A stretch of DNA of 64,000 nucleotides from SYOC01 sp964441775 (lineage in GTDB: Bacteria > Desulfobacterota > Binatia > Bin18): positions 1-64,000 of the forward strand of contig CAYTVL010000031.1 of assembly GCA_964441775.1 (NCBI GenBank), in the 5' to 3' direction. Shown piece by piece: positions 16,641 through 26,000 of the stretch. The notes under the pieces were generated by a model. That model saw nothing but the letters and a program-made list of their open reading frames with translations. It had not been told where the DNA came from and did no database searches. The translations under genes were made by a program, and so were the position numbers. Each line of letters starts with the position of its first letter. Within the stretch, counting starts at the first letter, position 1.

Positions 16641-18998
16641 ATGGCGGTGGGGCGCAAGCCACAACAAGTTCAGGAGCGGGCGTTTGGCGATGAAGTCATT
16701 GCCATTGCCTGCATAGCCCTGGCAGTCTTCTTTTTTCTCGCGTTTTCTTCCTATCGGACCGAGAGCCCGTCTGCGAATCAGATGGGTTTGATTGGGCACG
16801 TGCTGGCGGACCTCGTGCGTCCGATGCTGGGACAACTCAGTTACGCGCTGCCCATAGCCTTTTTGTATGGAGCAGCGATTCTCCTGCGGATACTCCCCTT
16901 CCCGGCGCCGATCACCCAATCACTGGCGTTTTTCATCTTGATCTTGTCAAGCGCTGCCTGCGTGGCGCTTGAATCTTCCAACAAGCAAGCGGTTGCCGAC
17001 GCCGGAGGCTGGGTGGGCGGATTCCTCGCCGTGCAGTTACAAACGGGGCTCAACCGACTCGGCGCGTATGTGGTGCTGGCCCCGTTGTTACTGGTGTCTT
17101 TTATGGTGATGGTGCGGATTTCCCTACGAGGCGCGATAGAAACAGTGTGGACGGGGCTCGCGACATTGACCTCTTATTTGTCCGAAAAATTGCGACATGA
17201 CCAAAGTGAAGCGTCGCAAGCGTCCTGGGGGCGCATCGACGGGGAAGAGTCTCTTGCTGCGAGAGCCCGCCCTCCGAAGAAAGAGGGGATGAGCAAGAAG
17301 GTTGTTGTTCCTACGTCCATGAATAACGAAGAGGAGGACGAGGAGCCCACATTACCGCCGATCATCATCAGCCGTCCCACACCGCCGCCGACGCCTGGGC
17401 GTACGAGCCCACCGAAGCTCACTCTGGCCTATCCGTCCGGAGAGTCTATCGGCAATGGTAAACCCTATATGTTGCCCTCGGTCTCGTTACTTGATCCGCC
17501 GGTGCGGCTCGCGGTGAAAGTCGATGAAGAAGTCTTGCACGCCAGCTCGCGCATCCTAGAAAGCAAGCTGGCGGACTTTGGCGTGGAAGGGAAAGTCGTG
17601 GCGGTGCGCCCCGGTCCCGTCATTACAACCTATGAATTTGAGCCCGCGCCAGGCGTGAAAGTCAGTCGCGTGACGTCGTTGGTCGATGATCTCCAGATGG
17701 CGCTGCGCGCGGTGTCGGTGCGCATCCTGGCCCCCATTCGTGGTCAGGCCGTTGTCGGTATCGAAGTCTCGAATCCTCGTCGTGAAAAGGTTTGTTTGCG
17801 AGAAATTATTGACAGCCCCGGCTTCCAGCAAACGGAGTCCCCCCTCACCCTGGCGTTAGGCAAGGACACGGTCGGCAATGCCATTGTGGCGGACCTGGCG
17901 CGCATGCCGCATATGCTGGTCGCGGGCGCAACGGGTATGGGGAAGTCCGTGTCGCTCAATGCGATGATCATGAGCCTCTTGTTCCGGGCGTCGCCGCGCG
18001 ATTGCCGCTTCATCATGATCGATCCAAAGATGCTTGAGTTGTCGCTCTATGAGGATCTTCCTCATCAATTAGCGCCGGTGATTACGAATCCCAAGGAAGC
18101 CGGGGCGGCCTTGCAGGAGGTGGTGCGGCGCATGGAGCACCGCTACCGGCTGCTCAAAGACAAGGGGGTTCGTAATATTGCCGCCTATAATCGCTTGATG
18201 GAAACCGGACACGTGGCGGCCAACGGCATCATTAAACTGACCGAAGTGGTGGAAGAGGGCGAGGAAGGAGAGACCATGCCGCCCCTGCCGAGAGAAGTGC
18301 CCAACGGCATGGCGCTGAATCATCAACGTTTACCCTATCTTGTTGTTATTGTCGATGAATTAGCGGACCTCATGCTGACCGTCGGGAAGGATATCGAGGA
18401 GCCCATCACTCGTTTGGCGCAGATGGGACGCGCCGCCGGCATTCATTTGATTCTCGCAACACAACGCCCCTCCGTCGATGTCATTACCGGCATTATTAAA
18501 GCGAACTTTCCCGCCCGCGTTTCGTTCAAGGTGTCCTCTCGGGTGGACTCCCGCACGATCCTTGACGCCATCGGCGCCGAGCGGCTATTGGGCGAAGGCG
18601 ACATGTTGTTTCTCCCGCCGGGCAGCACGGATATTCAACGCCTGCATGGCGCGTTCGTGTCCGAGGCGGAAATTCAGAAGGCAGTCGGCGCGATCAAGAA
18701 GCAAGGCAAGCCGATGTATGACGCCGAATTCGTGGCGGCGTTGGAGCGAGCGCAAAATGAAAAAAGCGTCGACGGAGGTGTTGACGAAAGTGAATATGAC
18801 GAACTGTATGAACAAGCACGCGACTTAGTCATGGAAAGTCGTCAGGCCTCGATCTCCTGGTTGCAACGGCGCTTACGAGTGGGCTACAACCGCGCGGCGC
18901 GCATGATCGAACGCATGGAGCGGGAAGGGCTGATCGCCCCAGCGGCGGAGGCCGGTAAACCGCGCGAAGTGCTGGCGCAGGCAGGGCGCCGGGAATAG
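16641..18998 (+). CDS. ftsK: DNA translocase FtsK/SpoIIIE
   Basis: A 785-residue septal DNA pump that moves chromosome ends during division. Four to five N-terminal membrane helices (residues 18-160) are followed by a Pro-rich linker of only about 90 residues and the alpha-beta motor domain. Walker A is GATGMGKSVSLNAM near residue 430 and Walker B LVVIVDELADLML near 570, with LATQRPSVDVITG after it. The C-terminal gamma winged helix (ISWLQRRLRVGYNRAARMIE) reads KOPS-type polarity sequences. The start follows a GAGGAGGGG site. It is downstream of rnj and upstream of lolA. Confidence 0.96.
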   Translation: MAVGRKPQQVQERAFGDEVIAIACIALAVFFFLAFSSYRTESPSANQMGLIGHVLADLVRPMLGQLSYALPIAFLYGAAILLRILPFPAPITQSLAFFILILSSAACVALESSNKQAVADAGGWVGGFLAVQLQTGLNRLGAYVVLAPLLLVSFMVMVRISLRGAIETVWTGLATLTSYLSEKLRHDQSEASQASWGRIDGEESLAARARPPKKEGMSKKVVVPTSMNNEEEDEEPTLPPIIISRPTPPPTPGRTSPPKLTLAYPSGESIGNGKPYMLPSVSLLDPPVRLAVKVDEEVLHASSRILESKLADFGVEGKVVAVRPGPVITTYEFEPAPGVKVSRVTSLVDDLQMALRAVSVRILAPIRGQAVVGIEVSNPRREKVCLREIIDSPGFQQTESPLTLALGKDTVGNAIVADLARMPHMLVAGATGMGKSVSLNAMIMSLLFRASPRDCRFIMIDPKMLELSLYEDLPHQLAPVITNPKEAGAALQEVVRRMEHRYRLLKDKGVRNIAAYNRLMETGHVAANGIIKLTEVVEEGEEGETMPPLPREVPNGMALNHQRLPYLVVIVDELADLMLTVGKDIEEPITRLAQMGRAAGIHLILATQRPSVDVITGIIKANFPARVSFKVSSRVDSRTILDAIGAERLLGEGDMLFLPPGSTDIQRLHGAFVSEAEIQKAVGAIKKQGKPMYDAEFVAALERAQNEKSVDGGVDESEYDELYEQARDLVMESRQASISWLQRRLRVGYNRAARMIERMEREGLIAPAAEAGKPREVLAQAGRRE

Positions 18999-19000
18999 TG

Positions 19001-19028
19001 GTCAATAGCCGGCCTTCAGTAGTCAGTA
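19001..19028. repeat. Degenerate 7-bp tandem repeat
   Basis: Four units, GTCAATA GCCGGCC TTCAGTA GTCAGTA, lie just after ftsK. Their complement (TACTGAC type) resembles the units inside the lolA signal-peptide codons at 19137-19164. Confidence 0.6.
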
Positions 19029-19089
19029 GGGAAATCCTGGAAACGGGCCGTGCTCTCTTTTGGGGTAAAGTGTGTTTATAGTGAGCGCT

Positions 19090-19761
19090 ATGAAAATATT
19101 CGCTCGTTTTCTTGCCGCCTTTTTTGTTTTCTATGCTGGCTACTGGCTACTGACCACTGACGACTCCGTCCAAGCTGCCACCGTTCCTGAAATCGTCAAA
19201 CATCTCCAAGCTCACTACGACTCGACCGCCGGCTTTCGAGCCGATTTTCAGCAAGAGGTTGAGTCGGCAACGTTAGGGCAGAAAATGCAGTCGCATGGGT
19301 CCGTGGTGTTTAAGAAACCTGGACGCATGCGTTGGGAATTTGCGGAGCCCAAGCAAACGTTAGTGTCCGATGGCAAATTCTTTTGGTTCTACCAACCGGC
19401 GGAGAACCAAGTGATCAAGACCCCGTTTCAGCAAGCGTTTACTTCCAACACCCCGGCATCATTCCTGCTCGGGGTAGGGCGGCTGGACAAAGATTTTACG
19501 GTGTCAATAACGAGTGAAACCGCCGAAGCCTATCAATTGCACCTGGTTCCCAAACAAGACCCAGAGGCGATTGGGTTATTGGACCTGACGGTCAACTCGA
19601 AAACCTTTGACATTCAGCAAGCCGTTGTGACTGACCCTCTAGGAAACGTGACCCGCTTGCAACTCTCTAATGTCGATCGTTCAACCTCGCTGAAAGACGA
19701 ACTCTTTCATTTCTCTGCCCCGCCTGGAGTTGACGTGGTTGAGCCTATTCCAGGTTCTTGA
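19090..19761 (+). CDS. lolA: Outer-membrane lipoprotein carrier protein LolA
   Basis: A periplasmic chaperone that carries lipoproteins from LolCDE to the outer membrane. It is 223 residues from the ATG at 19090 (GTG codons upstream are possible). Residues 1-29 are a signal peptide (FARFLAAFFVFYAGYWLL), and the mature part shows LQAHYDSTAGFRADFQQEV, FKKPGRMRWEFAEP and KFFWFYQPAENQV, all typical. Part of the signal peptide (YWLLTTDDS) is encoded by a 7-bp tandem repeat (TGGCTAC TGGCTAC TGACCAC TGACGAC), so its length may vary between strains. Confidence 0.92.
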   Translation: MKIFARFLAAFFVFYAGYWLLTTDDSVQAATVPEIVKHLQAHYDSTAGFRADFQQEVESATLGQKMQSHGSVVFKKPGRMRWEFAEPKQTLVSDGKFFWFYQPAENQVIKTPFQQAFTSNTPASFLLGVGRLDKDFTVSITSETAEAYQLHLVPKQDPEAIGLLDLTVNSKTFDIQQAVVTDPLGNVTRLQLSNVDRSTSLKDELFHFSAPPGVDVVEPIPGS

Positions 19762-19835
19762 GAATTTCCTCGACACTGGCAAGAAGCACGCCGGTTCATC
19801 AGTGTAACCCAGGGCCATGACATCCACTTCCTATT

Positions 19836-20891
19836 TCATCCTAAGCCGCGCACCGCAGGCATGACTTCCTCGGCGAACCGGCGCATGCTGGTCTTAACGG
19901 AGCGGTGCGGGACTAACCCACCCGGATTAAACCAGCAGATAAGCTGGTCCATGTGACATTGGGCATGGACCTCTTCGATCTTCTGTACGCAGGTCGTGGG
20001 CGCTCCATACAGCGCCATCGGGGCTAGGTGCTCCCAACGTACGGCCTCTACCCGTTTGCTGATGTCACGGAGATAGGCGTACTCCGACGAGTTGGTGCGG
20101 TCGCCTAAACGCGCCTGATGACCGATCGCCTGAAAATAATTCAAGAAGCTGGCCTCTACATCGCGGCGAACCTGCGCATCGTCATCGGCAACGTACACCG
20201 GAAAGGCGACCGCCACATCTTCTTTACTCCGGTCATGGCCCGCCGCGCGAAACGTTCGGCGGTACCTTTCTATTTGTTCAAAGAGTTTCCCGCCCGTGTT
20301 GATGGGCGAGGCAATAAACACCGGGTAGCCTTGTTCCCCGGCGAAGACCGCCGTCTCCGGACTGTTGGCTGCGATGCGCAGCGGCGGGTGTGGCTTTTGC
20401 ACAGGCTTAGGGACCACTGTCGTCTCCGGCACGTGAAAATACTTGCCGTCAAACTGCACGACGTCTCGCGTCCACGCATGCTTGATAATCGTCAACGCCT
20501 CCTCAAACCGTTCGCGGCTCTCCTCGCGCGGGACATTGAACCCTTGAAAATGGATGGCGATCATGCCGCGACCGACGCCAAGCTCCAAGCGTCCCTGACT
20601 AAGCAGATCCACGACCGCGGCCTCCTCCGCCGTGCGCACTGGATGTTGAAGCGGCAGGAGCAACACCGCCGTGCCCAGACGAATACGTGTAGTGCGTTGA
20701 GCGAGAGCGGCGGCTACCAACAACGGCGCTGGCATGATCGAGAACATGGGGTTGAAGTGCAGCTCCGCGAGCCAGGCTGTATCGAAGCCGAGTTCTTCAG
20801 CGTACACAATCTGCTCAATCGTTTCTTGATACCGCGTTGCCGCGTCTTGCGTGGCGGCGCAAGGAAGTTGATAGAAGAGGCCGAATTTCAT
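19836..20891 (-). CDS. LLM-class flavin-dependent oxidoreductase
   Basis: A 351-residue bacterial-luciferase-like monooxygenase using FMN or F420. It shows MKFGLFYQLP, the EELGFDTAWLAELHF strand, RIRLGTAVLLLPLQHPVRTAEEAAVVDLLSQGRLELGVGRG, and WTRDVVQFDGKYFHVPE. The substrate cannot be told from sequence. It is convergent with lolA and divergent from the SDR, with about 180 bases between the divergent starts, so the two may share regulation. Confidence 0.88.
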   Translation of the reverse strand: MKFGLFYQLPCAATQDAATRYQETIEQIVYAEELGFDTAWLAELHFNPMFSIMPAPLLVAAALAQRTTRIRLGTAVLLLPLQHPVRTAEEAAVVDLLSQGRLELGVGRGMIAIHFQGFNVPREESRERFEEALTIIKHAWTRDVVQFDGKYFHVPETTVVPKPVQKPHPPLRIAANSPETAVFAGEQGYPVFIASPINTGGKLFEQIERYRRTFRAAGHDRSKEDVAVAFPVYVADDDAQVRRDVEASFLNYFQAIGHQARLGDRTNSSEYAYLRDISKRVEAVRWEHLAPMALYGAPTTCVQKIEEVHAQCHMDQLICWFNPGGLVPHRSVKTSMRRFAEEVMPAVRGLG

Positions 20892-21070
20892 AAGCGTCTC
20901 GATGCGTGGTGACGTTGTTCCCTCGAAGGGCTGTTGTCTTCTCCTTTACGCTCATTCTTCGTAGTCTCGCAAGGGAGAGGCGAGAGCTTGTCTCTTCATT
21001 GCTCGCTTCGCATAAGCATGATAGGCGAGACCCTACATATCCAAAAATCCACGTGGAGGGAGAAACCCGC

Positions 21071-22027
21071 ATGGCCTATTCCGAACAGAAACGATTAGCA
21101 GGTAAGGCAGCTATTGTCACTGGAAGCGGCAGAGGCATTGGCCGCTGCGAAGCGCTACTCCTAGCGCAACAAGGAGCCAAGATCGTCGTGAGCGATATCG
21201 GGACTGACGCTGAAGGAGCCCGCACGGCGGAGAAAGTGGCTGCGGAGATCAAAGCTGCAGGTGGTGAGGCGATGGCGTGCACGGACAATGTCGCCACGAT
21301 GGCAGGGGCGCAGCGGACCGTGGACACGGCGGTGCAGCACTATGGCCGCCTCGATATTCTCGTCAACAACGCTGGGCTGCGCGCTGGTAATCCGGTCGAC
21401 AAGCTCACTGAAGAGCAGTGGGCAACCGTGCTGGACAGCCATCTCAAGGCCTCGTTTACGATGACCAAGTTTGCCGTGCCGGTGTTCAAGCGCCAGGGCG
21501 GCGGAGTCATTATCAATACCGGGTCCGAAGCGGGGCTAGGGATGATCTTCAACTCCGCCTATGCGGCAGCTAAGGAAGGAATTGCCGGTCTAACGCGCAG
21601 CGTCGCGCGTGAACAGGGTCGGTTCGGCATTCGCTGCAATATGATTCGCCCTCGCGCGACCGTGAACACCGGGGGCGGAGCCTGGGGCCAAGAAGTGTTC
21701 GCCAAATGGCTGCCGATGGCCCGGGCCTTGGGCCGCTACTGGATAGGAGATCGTGGACAAGTGGGCTTCACGCGCCCCGCTCATCCGGAACAGGTCGCGG
21801 AACTGGTGATCTGGCTATGTACCGACGCCGCGGTCAACATCAACGGGCGCTCTTTTTACGTCGCCGGTGAAGAGGTCGGACTCTGGTCGGAGCCAGAACT
21901 CATCCGGAGCCTGGCGCGGCCAGGGGGGTGGGATCTCGACTCACTGGATGGGTTTGCTCGCGACACTTTGACCGGCGATCTGACCAATCCCTTCCTGATC
22001 GAGGACCCTCTGAAAGGTAACGAATAG
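21071..22027 (+). CDS. Short-chain dehydrogenase/reductase
   Basis: A 318-residue NAD(P)-dependent SDR. The nucleotide motif TGSGRGIGR is near residue 19, NNAG near 102, the catalytic serine in NTGSEAG, and YAAAK near 168. It is longer than a classical SDR, with a C-terminal extension (GLWSEPELIRSL onward). Close relatives are hydroxy-steroid/hydroxyacyl-CoA-type dehydrogenases in catabolic clusters. The ATG at 21071 follows a GGAGGGAG site; the upstream in-frame stretch is not SDR-like. Confidence 0.88.
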   Translation: MAYSEQKRLAGKAAIVTGSGRGIGRCEALLLAQQGAKIVVSDIGTDAEGARTAEKVAAEIKAAGGEAMACTDNVATMAGAQRTVDTAVQHYGRLDILVNNAGLRAGNPVDKLTEEQWATVLDSHLKASFTMTKFAVPVFKRQGGGVIINTGSEAGLGMIFNSAYAAAKEGIAGLTRSVAREQGRFGIRCNMIRPRATVNTGGGAWGQEVFAKWLPMARALGRYWIGDRGQVGFTRPAHPEQVAELVIWLCTDAAVNINGRSFYVAGEEVGLWSEPELIRSLARPGGWDLDSLDGFARDTLTGDLTNPFLIEDPLKGNE

Positions 22028-22051
22028 CGTGAAGCAGGATCGATTTCCTTA

Positions 22052-22348
22052 CTAACGTGCAGACCACACGTGGCCTTCGTCGCCTTTCGGGCTGAAGCCC
22101 ACTTGTGGATTGCCATCTTCATCGTAAAGCCGCAGGATAGGCGTACCATCGCCCCTAAGACCTAGCTCGCCGCGAACTACCCCATTTTTATCTACAACTT
22201 CAAATCTCTCCGCGCGAATCACCTGCGGCTCTTGCGATGTTTTGTCGGCGAGTGCAGGGGTCCCCGTGAAGAACTGACTTGCTATGCCGCCGACCAACCC
22301 GGAGCCGAGCGCCAACGCCACGGTTATCACCAGTTGTGTTCTACCCAT
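22052..22348 (-). CDS. Small exported or membrane-anchored hypothetical protein
   Basis: A 98-residue protein with an N-terminal hydrophobic segment (VITVALALGSGLVGGIASQFF) that is a signal anchor or signal peptide. A short beta-repeat domain follows (FEVVDKNGVVRGELGLRGDG, LRLYDEDGNPQVGFS). The VVDKNGxxRGEL pattern is common in small uncharacterised exported proteins. The ATG has a GGAGGACGG site that falls inside a 9-bp inverted repeat. Confidence 0.65.
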   Translation of the reverse strand: MGRTQLVITVALALGSGLVGGIASQFFTGTPALADKTSQEPQVIRAERFEVVDKNGVVRGELGLRGDGTPILRLYDEDGNPQVGFSPKGDEGHVWSAR

Positions 22349-22350
22349 TT

Positions 22351-22388
22351 CGCCGTCCTCCTCTGTGCTTATACAAAGCAGGACGGCG
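22351..22388 (-). promoter_or_regulatory. Leader hairpin overlapping a ribosome binding site
   Basis: Perfect 9-bp arms CGCCGTCCT (transcript first, 22388-22380) and AGGACGGCG (22359-22351) enclose an inner GCTT/AAGC stem. The second arm is part of the GAGGAGGACGGCG binding site two bases before the ATG at 22348. Folding would hide the site, suggesting translational control. Confidence 0.5.
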
Positions 22389-22609
22389 CGCTGAAGAAAT
22401 TATTCACTTTTTCTCCGTCTCCGAGTAACTCACAGTGAGCCCCTCGCCCGGGTCCATCTTTCTGCGGCCTCACCTTATGAACAGATAGCACATACGCCTC
22501 TTGCCGCGCCATCGCTTGGATTTGTTGTAGTATACGGGGACACATATGTGAGGGCGTCAGATTGACTCACCGTCTTCTTTCCCATCTTCGCATAGCTGAC
22601 CACCACTCA

Positions 22610-24541
22610 TTATTTCTCCTTCCACCCCGCTTTGCGCAAAGCGGCTAGGTCCCGCTCCAACAGGGCTGGATCTTTGAAAGCAGCCATTTGTTTCCACTGT
22701 TCAAGAGAAGCATGGGGCACAAGGCGCTGGAACTCTGCTCCCGCCGCTCGCGCCTCGTCGAGCCGATCGAGCTGCGCACAAGAGTAGGCCAACAGAAAGT
22801 AGGCTGGAGGGAAATTGGGGTGGAGCGCCAGGATTTTCTTCGCCGTGGCAATCGCCTCCTCATACCGTCCGGCAATGCGATAGGTAAAGCTAAGGACCAT
22901 GATATAATTTAGCGGAGAGCGCGGGTTCAAACGGATGCCCTGCTCGACCATAGCAATTCCCTCTTCCGGGCGTCCTGCCCAGGCCAGAATAGCGCCCAAG
23001 TTCACATATCCTTCGGCGCCATTAGGATCGAGCTCGATGGCGCGCTCGACCTCCTTGATGGCTAAATCATGCTGCTTCTGCCAGAGATACACATTACCTA
23101 ACATCACATGAGGTGCGGGCAGGGACTCATCCAGGGTCATGGCCTGCTGCGCTAGTTCCCCCGCTCGTTCCAGAGTTTGAGGAGTTTGATTCCAACCATA
23201 GAACCAGTCGAGATAATAAGTCGCCCCCAATTGTGAATAGGCCTGGGCGTAGTGTGGGTCCAACTCGATGGCGCGCTCAAACAACTTCCGCGCCTGAGTG
23301 TTCGCATCTTTGTTCTTCTCATAGAAAGCACGGAAAAAGGATTCTTGCCCACGTAAGAACGCATCGTACGCTTCCAGGTTATCCGTGGTTTTTTTCACCA
23401 AGATGTTTTGCCCCTGTAACGAAAATTGCAATTGTAGAGTGGTTACCATCTTCTGCACGATTTCGTCTTGCAGGGCAAAGATGTCTTTTAGCGGACGGTC
23501 GTAGCGTTCGGACCACAGGTGGCGGTCCTGGACGGCATAGATCAACTGTACCGTGACTCGCACCTGTCCATCGGCTTTGCGCACACTGCCTTCCAAGACA
23601 TACTGCACTCCCAATTCTTTGCTCACTTCTTGGACCGGCTTGTCTTGGGGGATGGAAGCGGCAGTGTGATGAGAGATGACGAAGAGTCCAGACAGGCGAG
23701 ACAATGCGCTGGTGAGGTCCTCAGTCAGCCCATCGCTAAAATACTTCTGCCCCGGATCTTCGCTCAGGTTGACAAAAGACAAGACGGCGAGGGAGGGTTT
23801 GTCTGGCAAGGGCAGAGACGGGGGGCTAGATGCTGGAGGCTGGGGGCTAGGATTTGAAGGAGAAAGATATCGCACGACCACGGCTGTAAGGGCAATGAGG
23901 AACAGGGCTGCTGCCAGCACCCGATATGCAGGGAGCACTCGACGGGAAATCTTCAAGCGTTGGACTTGCAGCGTTTGACGGAAGCCTTGCGGAGCCTCGG
24001 GTAACAAGGCGTAGATTTGGAAGCGTTGAGCGATGTTTTTGAGCTTGGGGCGGCCTAATGACACAACCGCTCCCAGAGCGAGCTTCTGAGCAACGTCCCG
24101 ATACACCATATCCGAGATGTAAATCGTGCCGGGCTCCGCGAGACTCTGCAGTCGGGAGGCAATGTTCACGCCATCACCAAATACGTCTCCTTCCCGCTGG
24201 ACGATGTCGCCGAGATGAATGCCGATGCGGACGTGAATCTGTTCATCCGGAGCCTTGTCCGTATTATGCGTCCGTAACTGCTGCTGGATTTGTTGGGCGC
24301 ACTGGACCGCGTTGACGACGGAGGGGAAATCCACCAGGAAAGCATCGCCAATGGTTTTGATGATCGCGCCGTGATGCTCAGTGACCGCCTTCCGGATCAG
24401 CCGATTATGCACGTCGAGCAGGCGCAGCGTGCGCGCTTCATTACTGCCCATCTGGCGGCTGAAGCCCGCGATGTCGGTGAACATAATGGCGGCCAACCGA
24501 CGGGTTTCGCCTGGAGGCTGTGGAGGAGAGTCCGTCTTCAC
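22610..24541 (-). CDS. Class III adenylate/guanylate cyclase with TolB-like and TPR domains
   Basis: A 643-residue regulator with four parts. The catalytic cyclase domain is residues 20-190 (metal site IMFTDIAGFS, IKTIGDAFLVDF, GDVFGDGVNIASRL). One membrane helix lies near 208-225 (AALFLIALTAVVV). A TolB-N-like domain follows (LAVLSFVNLSEDPGQKYFS, VQYVLEGSVRKADGQVRVTV), then TPRs from about 430. The linker after the helix (Pro/Ser-rich, SPQPPASSPPS) is coded by a 7-bp repeat. I choose the GTG at 24541: a promoter (TTGACA at 24578-24573, 18 bases, CATAAT at 24554-24549) would start transcription at about 24542, a leaderless message. A GTG at 24562 is the alternative. Confidence 0.87.
   Translation of the reverse strand: MKTDSPPQPPGETRRLAAIMFTDIAGFSRQMGSNEARTLRLLDVHNRLIRKAVTEHHGAIIKTIGDAFLVDFPSVVNAVQCAQQIQQQLRTHNTDKAPDEQIHVRIGIHLGDIVQREGDVFGDGVNIASRLQSLAEPGTIYISDMVYRDVAQKLALGAVVSLGRPKLKNIAQRFQIYALLPEAPQGFRQTLQVQRLKISRRVLPAYRVLAAALFLIALTAVVVRYLSPSNPSPQPPASSPPSLPLPDKPSLAVLSFVNLSEDPGQKYFSDGLTEDLTSALSRLSGLFVISHHTAASIPQDKPVQEVSKELGVQYVLEGSVRKADGQVRVTVQLIYAVQDRHLWSERYDRPLKDIFALQDEIVQKMVTTLQLQFSLQGQNILVKKTTDNLEAYDAFLRGQESFFRAFYEKNKDANTQARKLFERAIELDPHYAQAYSQLGATYYLDWFYGWNQTPQTLERAGELAQQAMTLDESLPAPHVMLGNVYLWQKQHDLAIKEVERAIELDPNGAEGYVNLGAILAWAGRPEEGIAMVEQGIRLNPRSPLNYIMVLSFTYRIAGRYEEAIATAKKILALHPNFPPAYFLLAYSCAQLDRLDEARAAGAEFQRLVPHASLEQWKQMAAFKDPALLERDLAALRKAGWKEK
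23822..23856. repeat. In-gene 7-bp tandem repeat encoding a linker
   Basis: Five units GGGGCTA GATGCTG GAGGCTG GGGGCTA GGATTTG lie in the cyclase gene, exactly where the protein has its Pro/Ser linker. Thirty-five bases is not a multiple of three per unit, so unit gain or loss would shift the frame unless it came in threes. Confidence 0.6.
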
Positions 24542-24548
24542 ACTGGCG

Positions 24549-24578
24549 ATTATGTGGCCCACGGCGACGGGTTGTCAA
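24549..24578 (-). promoter_or_regulatory. Promoter of the cyclase-TPR gene
   Basis: TTGACA and CATAAT with an 18-base spacer, abutting the GTG at 24541; see the gene entry. Confidence 0.5.
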
Positions 24579-24585
24579 ACGGGGC

Positions 24586-24675
24586 GAAATCCTCCCTATT
24601 CCTCCTTTGGCAAAGGAGGGAACCCAGAAGCCCCCTTTCGTAAAGGGGGCCGCACAGAGTGCGGGGGGATTTTGC
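24586..24675. repeat. REP-like repeat, AAATCCyCC family
   Basis: A 90-bp element bounded by AAATCC and GGATTT. It contains two strong hairpins of CCTCCTTTGG/AAAGGAGG and CCCCCTTT/AAAGGGGG type. Related copies lie at 51244-51331 and 63192-63280. Confidence 0.8.
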
Positions 24676-24830
24676 AACGTTGTGGTTAAGAGAAAAATAT
24701 TCGCTGACAGCTTTACCTTCCTCTTTTGCTCTTTTCCCCCTGCCTTTGCAGCCTGCGTGCGAAGTCGCTACGATGCGCTCGCCGCCGGAACACGTGCGGT
24801 AGTTCATGAGCAACAGAAGGAGGGAGTGCT

Positions 24831-26000
24831 ATGGAATCGCTCCGCGGCAAAGTGGCGATCGTCGGCGCGGCGGACACCGAAGTCGGTGTCGTGCCCCAGT
24901 ACAGCGCCACCCAGCTCTATGTCAGAGGCGCTAAGCTTGCACTTGAAGATGCGGGCATCACCAAAGAAGATGTGGATGGACTCATTACCTGTGTGTCATG
25001 GGTCGAGCCCTACATGTACCACGCTGAGATGATTGCCGAGTACATGCAGATTTTCCCACGCTACTGCCTCAACGTGGCGACCGGAGGCGGGACGACATTG
25101 GCGATCATGCACCACGCAGCCTCGGCTATTGCGACGGGGGTGTGCAACACGGTGCTCATTACGATGGCGGATAACATGCTGTCCGGCCTCTCGCGCGACC
25201 GGGCAATTGAAGCTATGTCCACCGCGGGGCACGCGCAGTTTGAACGTCCGTATGGACCGCCGATCCCTGGATTCTACGCGTTGCTGGCGCAGGCGCACAT
25301 GCATCAATATGGCACCACCAGCGAGCAACTCGCGGCAGTCTCCGTGGCCTGTCGCAAGCACGCTTCGCTAAATCCCGCCGCGCAGATGCGTCAGCCCATC
25401 ACCATCGACGACGTGCTGAATTCTAAAATGATTGCGCATCCGTTGCATTTGCTGGACTGTTCGCTGGTGTCTGATGGTGGCGCTGCTGTGGTCATGACTT
25501 CAGCCGAACGGGCCAAAGATTTTAAGAAGAAACCTGTCTACATGTTAGGCGTGGGCGAGGGACACTCGCACGAACACGTGAGCCAGGCCCAGAGCCTGAC
25601 GACGTCCGCCGCTAAACAGGCAGGCGAGCGAGCCTATGCGATGGCGGGGCTCGGACCGAAAGATATGGATGTAGCGGAATTGTACGATTGCTTTACGCCA
25701 GTGGTGATTATTGAGCTGGAAGACCTTGGCTTTTGCCCAAAAGGTGAAGGCGGACGCTTTGTCGAAGGCGGACGTATCGAACTCGGCGGCGAGTTGCCGA
25801 TCAATACGCATGGCGGGTTGATGTCGCATTGTCATCCTGGCCATCCAGGGTCGCTATTTTCCATCACTGAAGCCGTGCGTCAATTACGCGGTGAATGTGG
25901 TCCGCGGCAAGTCAAAGATGCAGAGCTTGCGTTCGTACACGGCCAGGGCGGCATCATGTCCACGCACTGCTCGATGATCTTAGGAAAGGAGAGAAACTGA
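24831..26000 (+). CDS. Thiolase-family protein (acetyl-CoA acetyltransferase-like)
   Basis: A 389-residue member of the thiolase superfamily of the lipid-transfer/SCP-x-like type. It begins LRGKVAIVGAADTEVGVVP, has LALEDAGITKEDVDGLITC, an ATGGGTTLAIMHHA segment where thiolases carry the nucleophile, LYDCFTPVVIIELEDLGF, and NTHGGLMSHCHPGHPG. I do not see the usual active cysteine in the GGGTT segment, as in many DUF35-partnered homologues. It starts a plus-strand run and overlaps the DUF35 gene by one base, so the pair probably forms a complex acting on acyl-CoA side chains. Confidence 0.87.
   Translation: MESLRGKVAIVGAADTEVGVVPQYSATQLYVRGAKLALEDAGITKEDVDGLITCVSWVEPYMYHAEMIAEYMQIFPRYCLNVATGGGTTLAIMHHAASAIATGVCNTVLITMADNMLSGLSRDRAIEAMSTAGHAQFERPYGPPIPGFYALLAQAHMHQYGTTSEQLAAVSVACRKHASLNPAAQMRQPITIDDVLNSKMIAHPLHLLDCSLVSDGGAAVVMTSAERAKDFKKKPVYMLGVGEGHSHEHVSQAQSLTTSAAKQAGERAYAMAGLGPKDMDVAELYDCFTPVVIIELEDLGFCPKGEGGRFVEGGRIELGGELPINTHGGLMSHCHPGHPGSLFSITEAVRQLRGECGPRQVKDAELAFVHGQGGIMSTHCSMILGKERN

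Noticed and set aside
20118..20912. 264-residue frame opposite the luciferase-like gene
   Set aside because: No domain and poor start; a shadow of the minus-strand oxidoreductase.
24586..24675. Rho-independent terminator of the cyclase gene
   Set aside because: It is at the 5' side of that gene and belongs to a dispersed repeat family; it may stop incoming transcription but is not specific to the gene.
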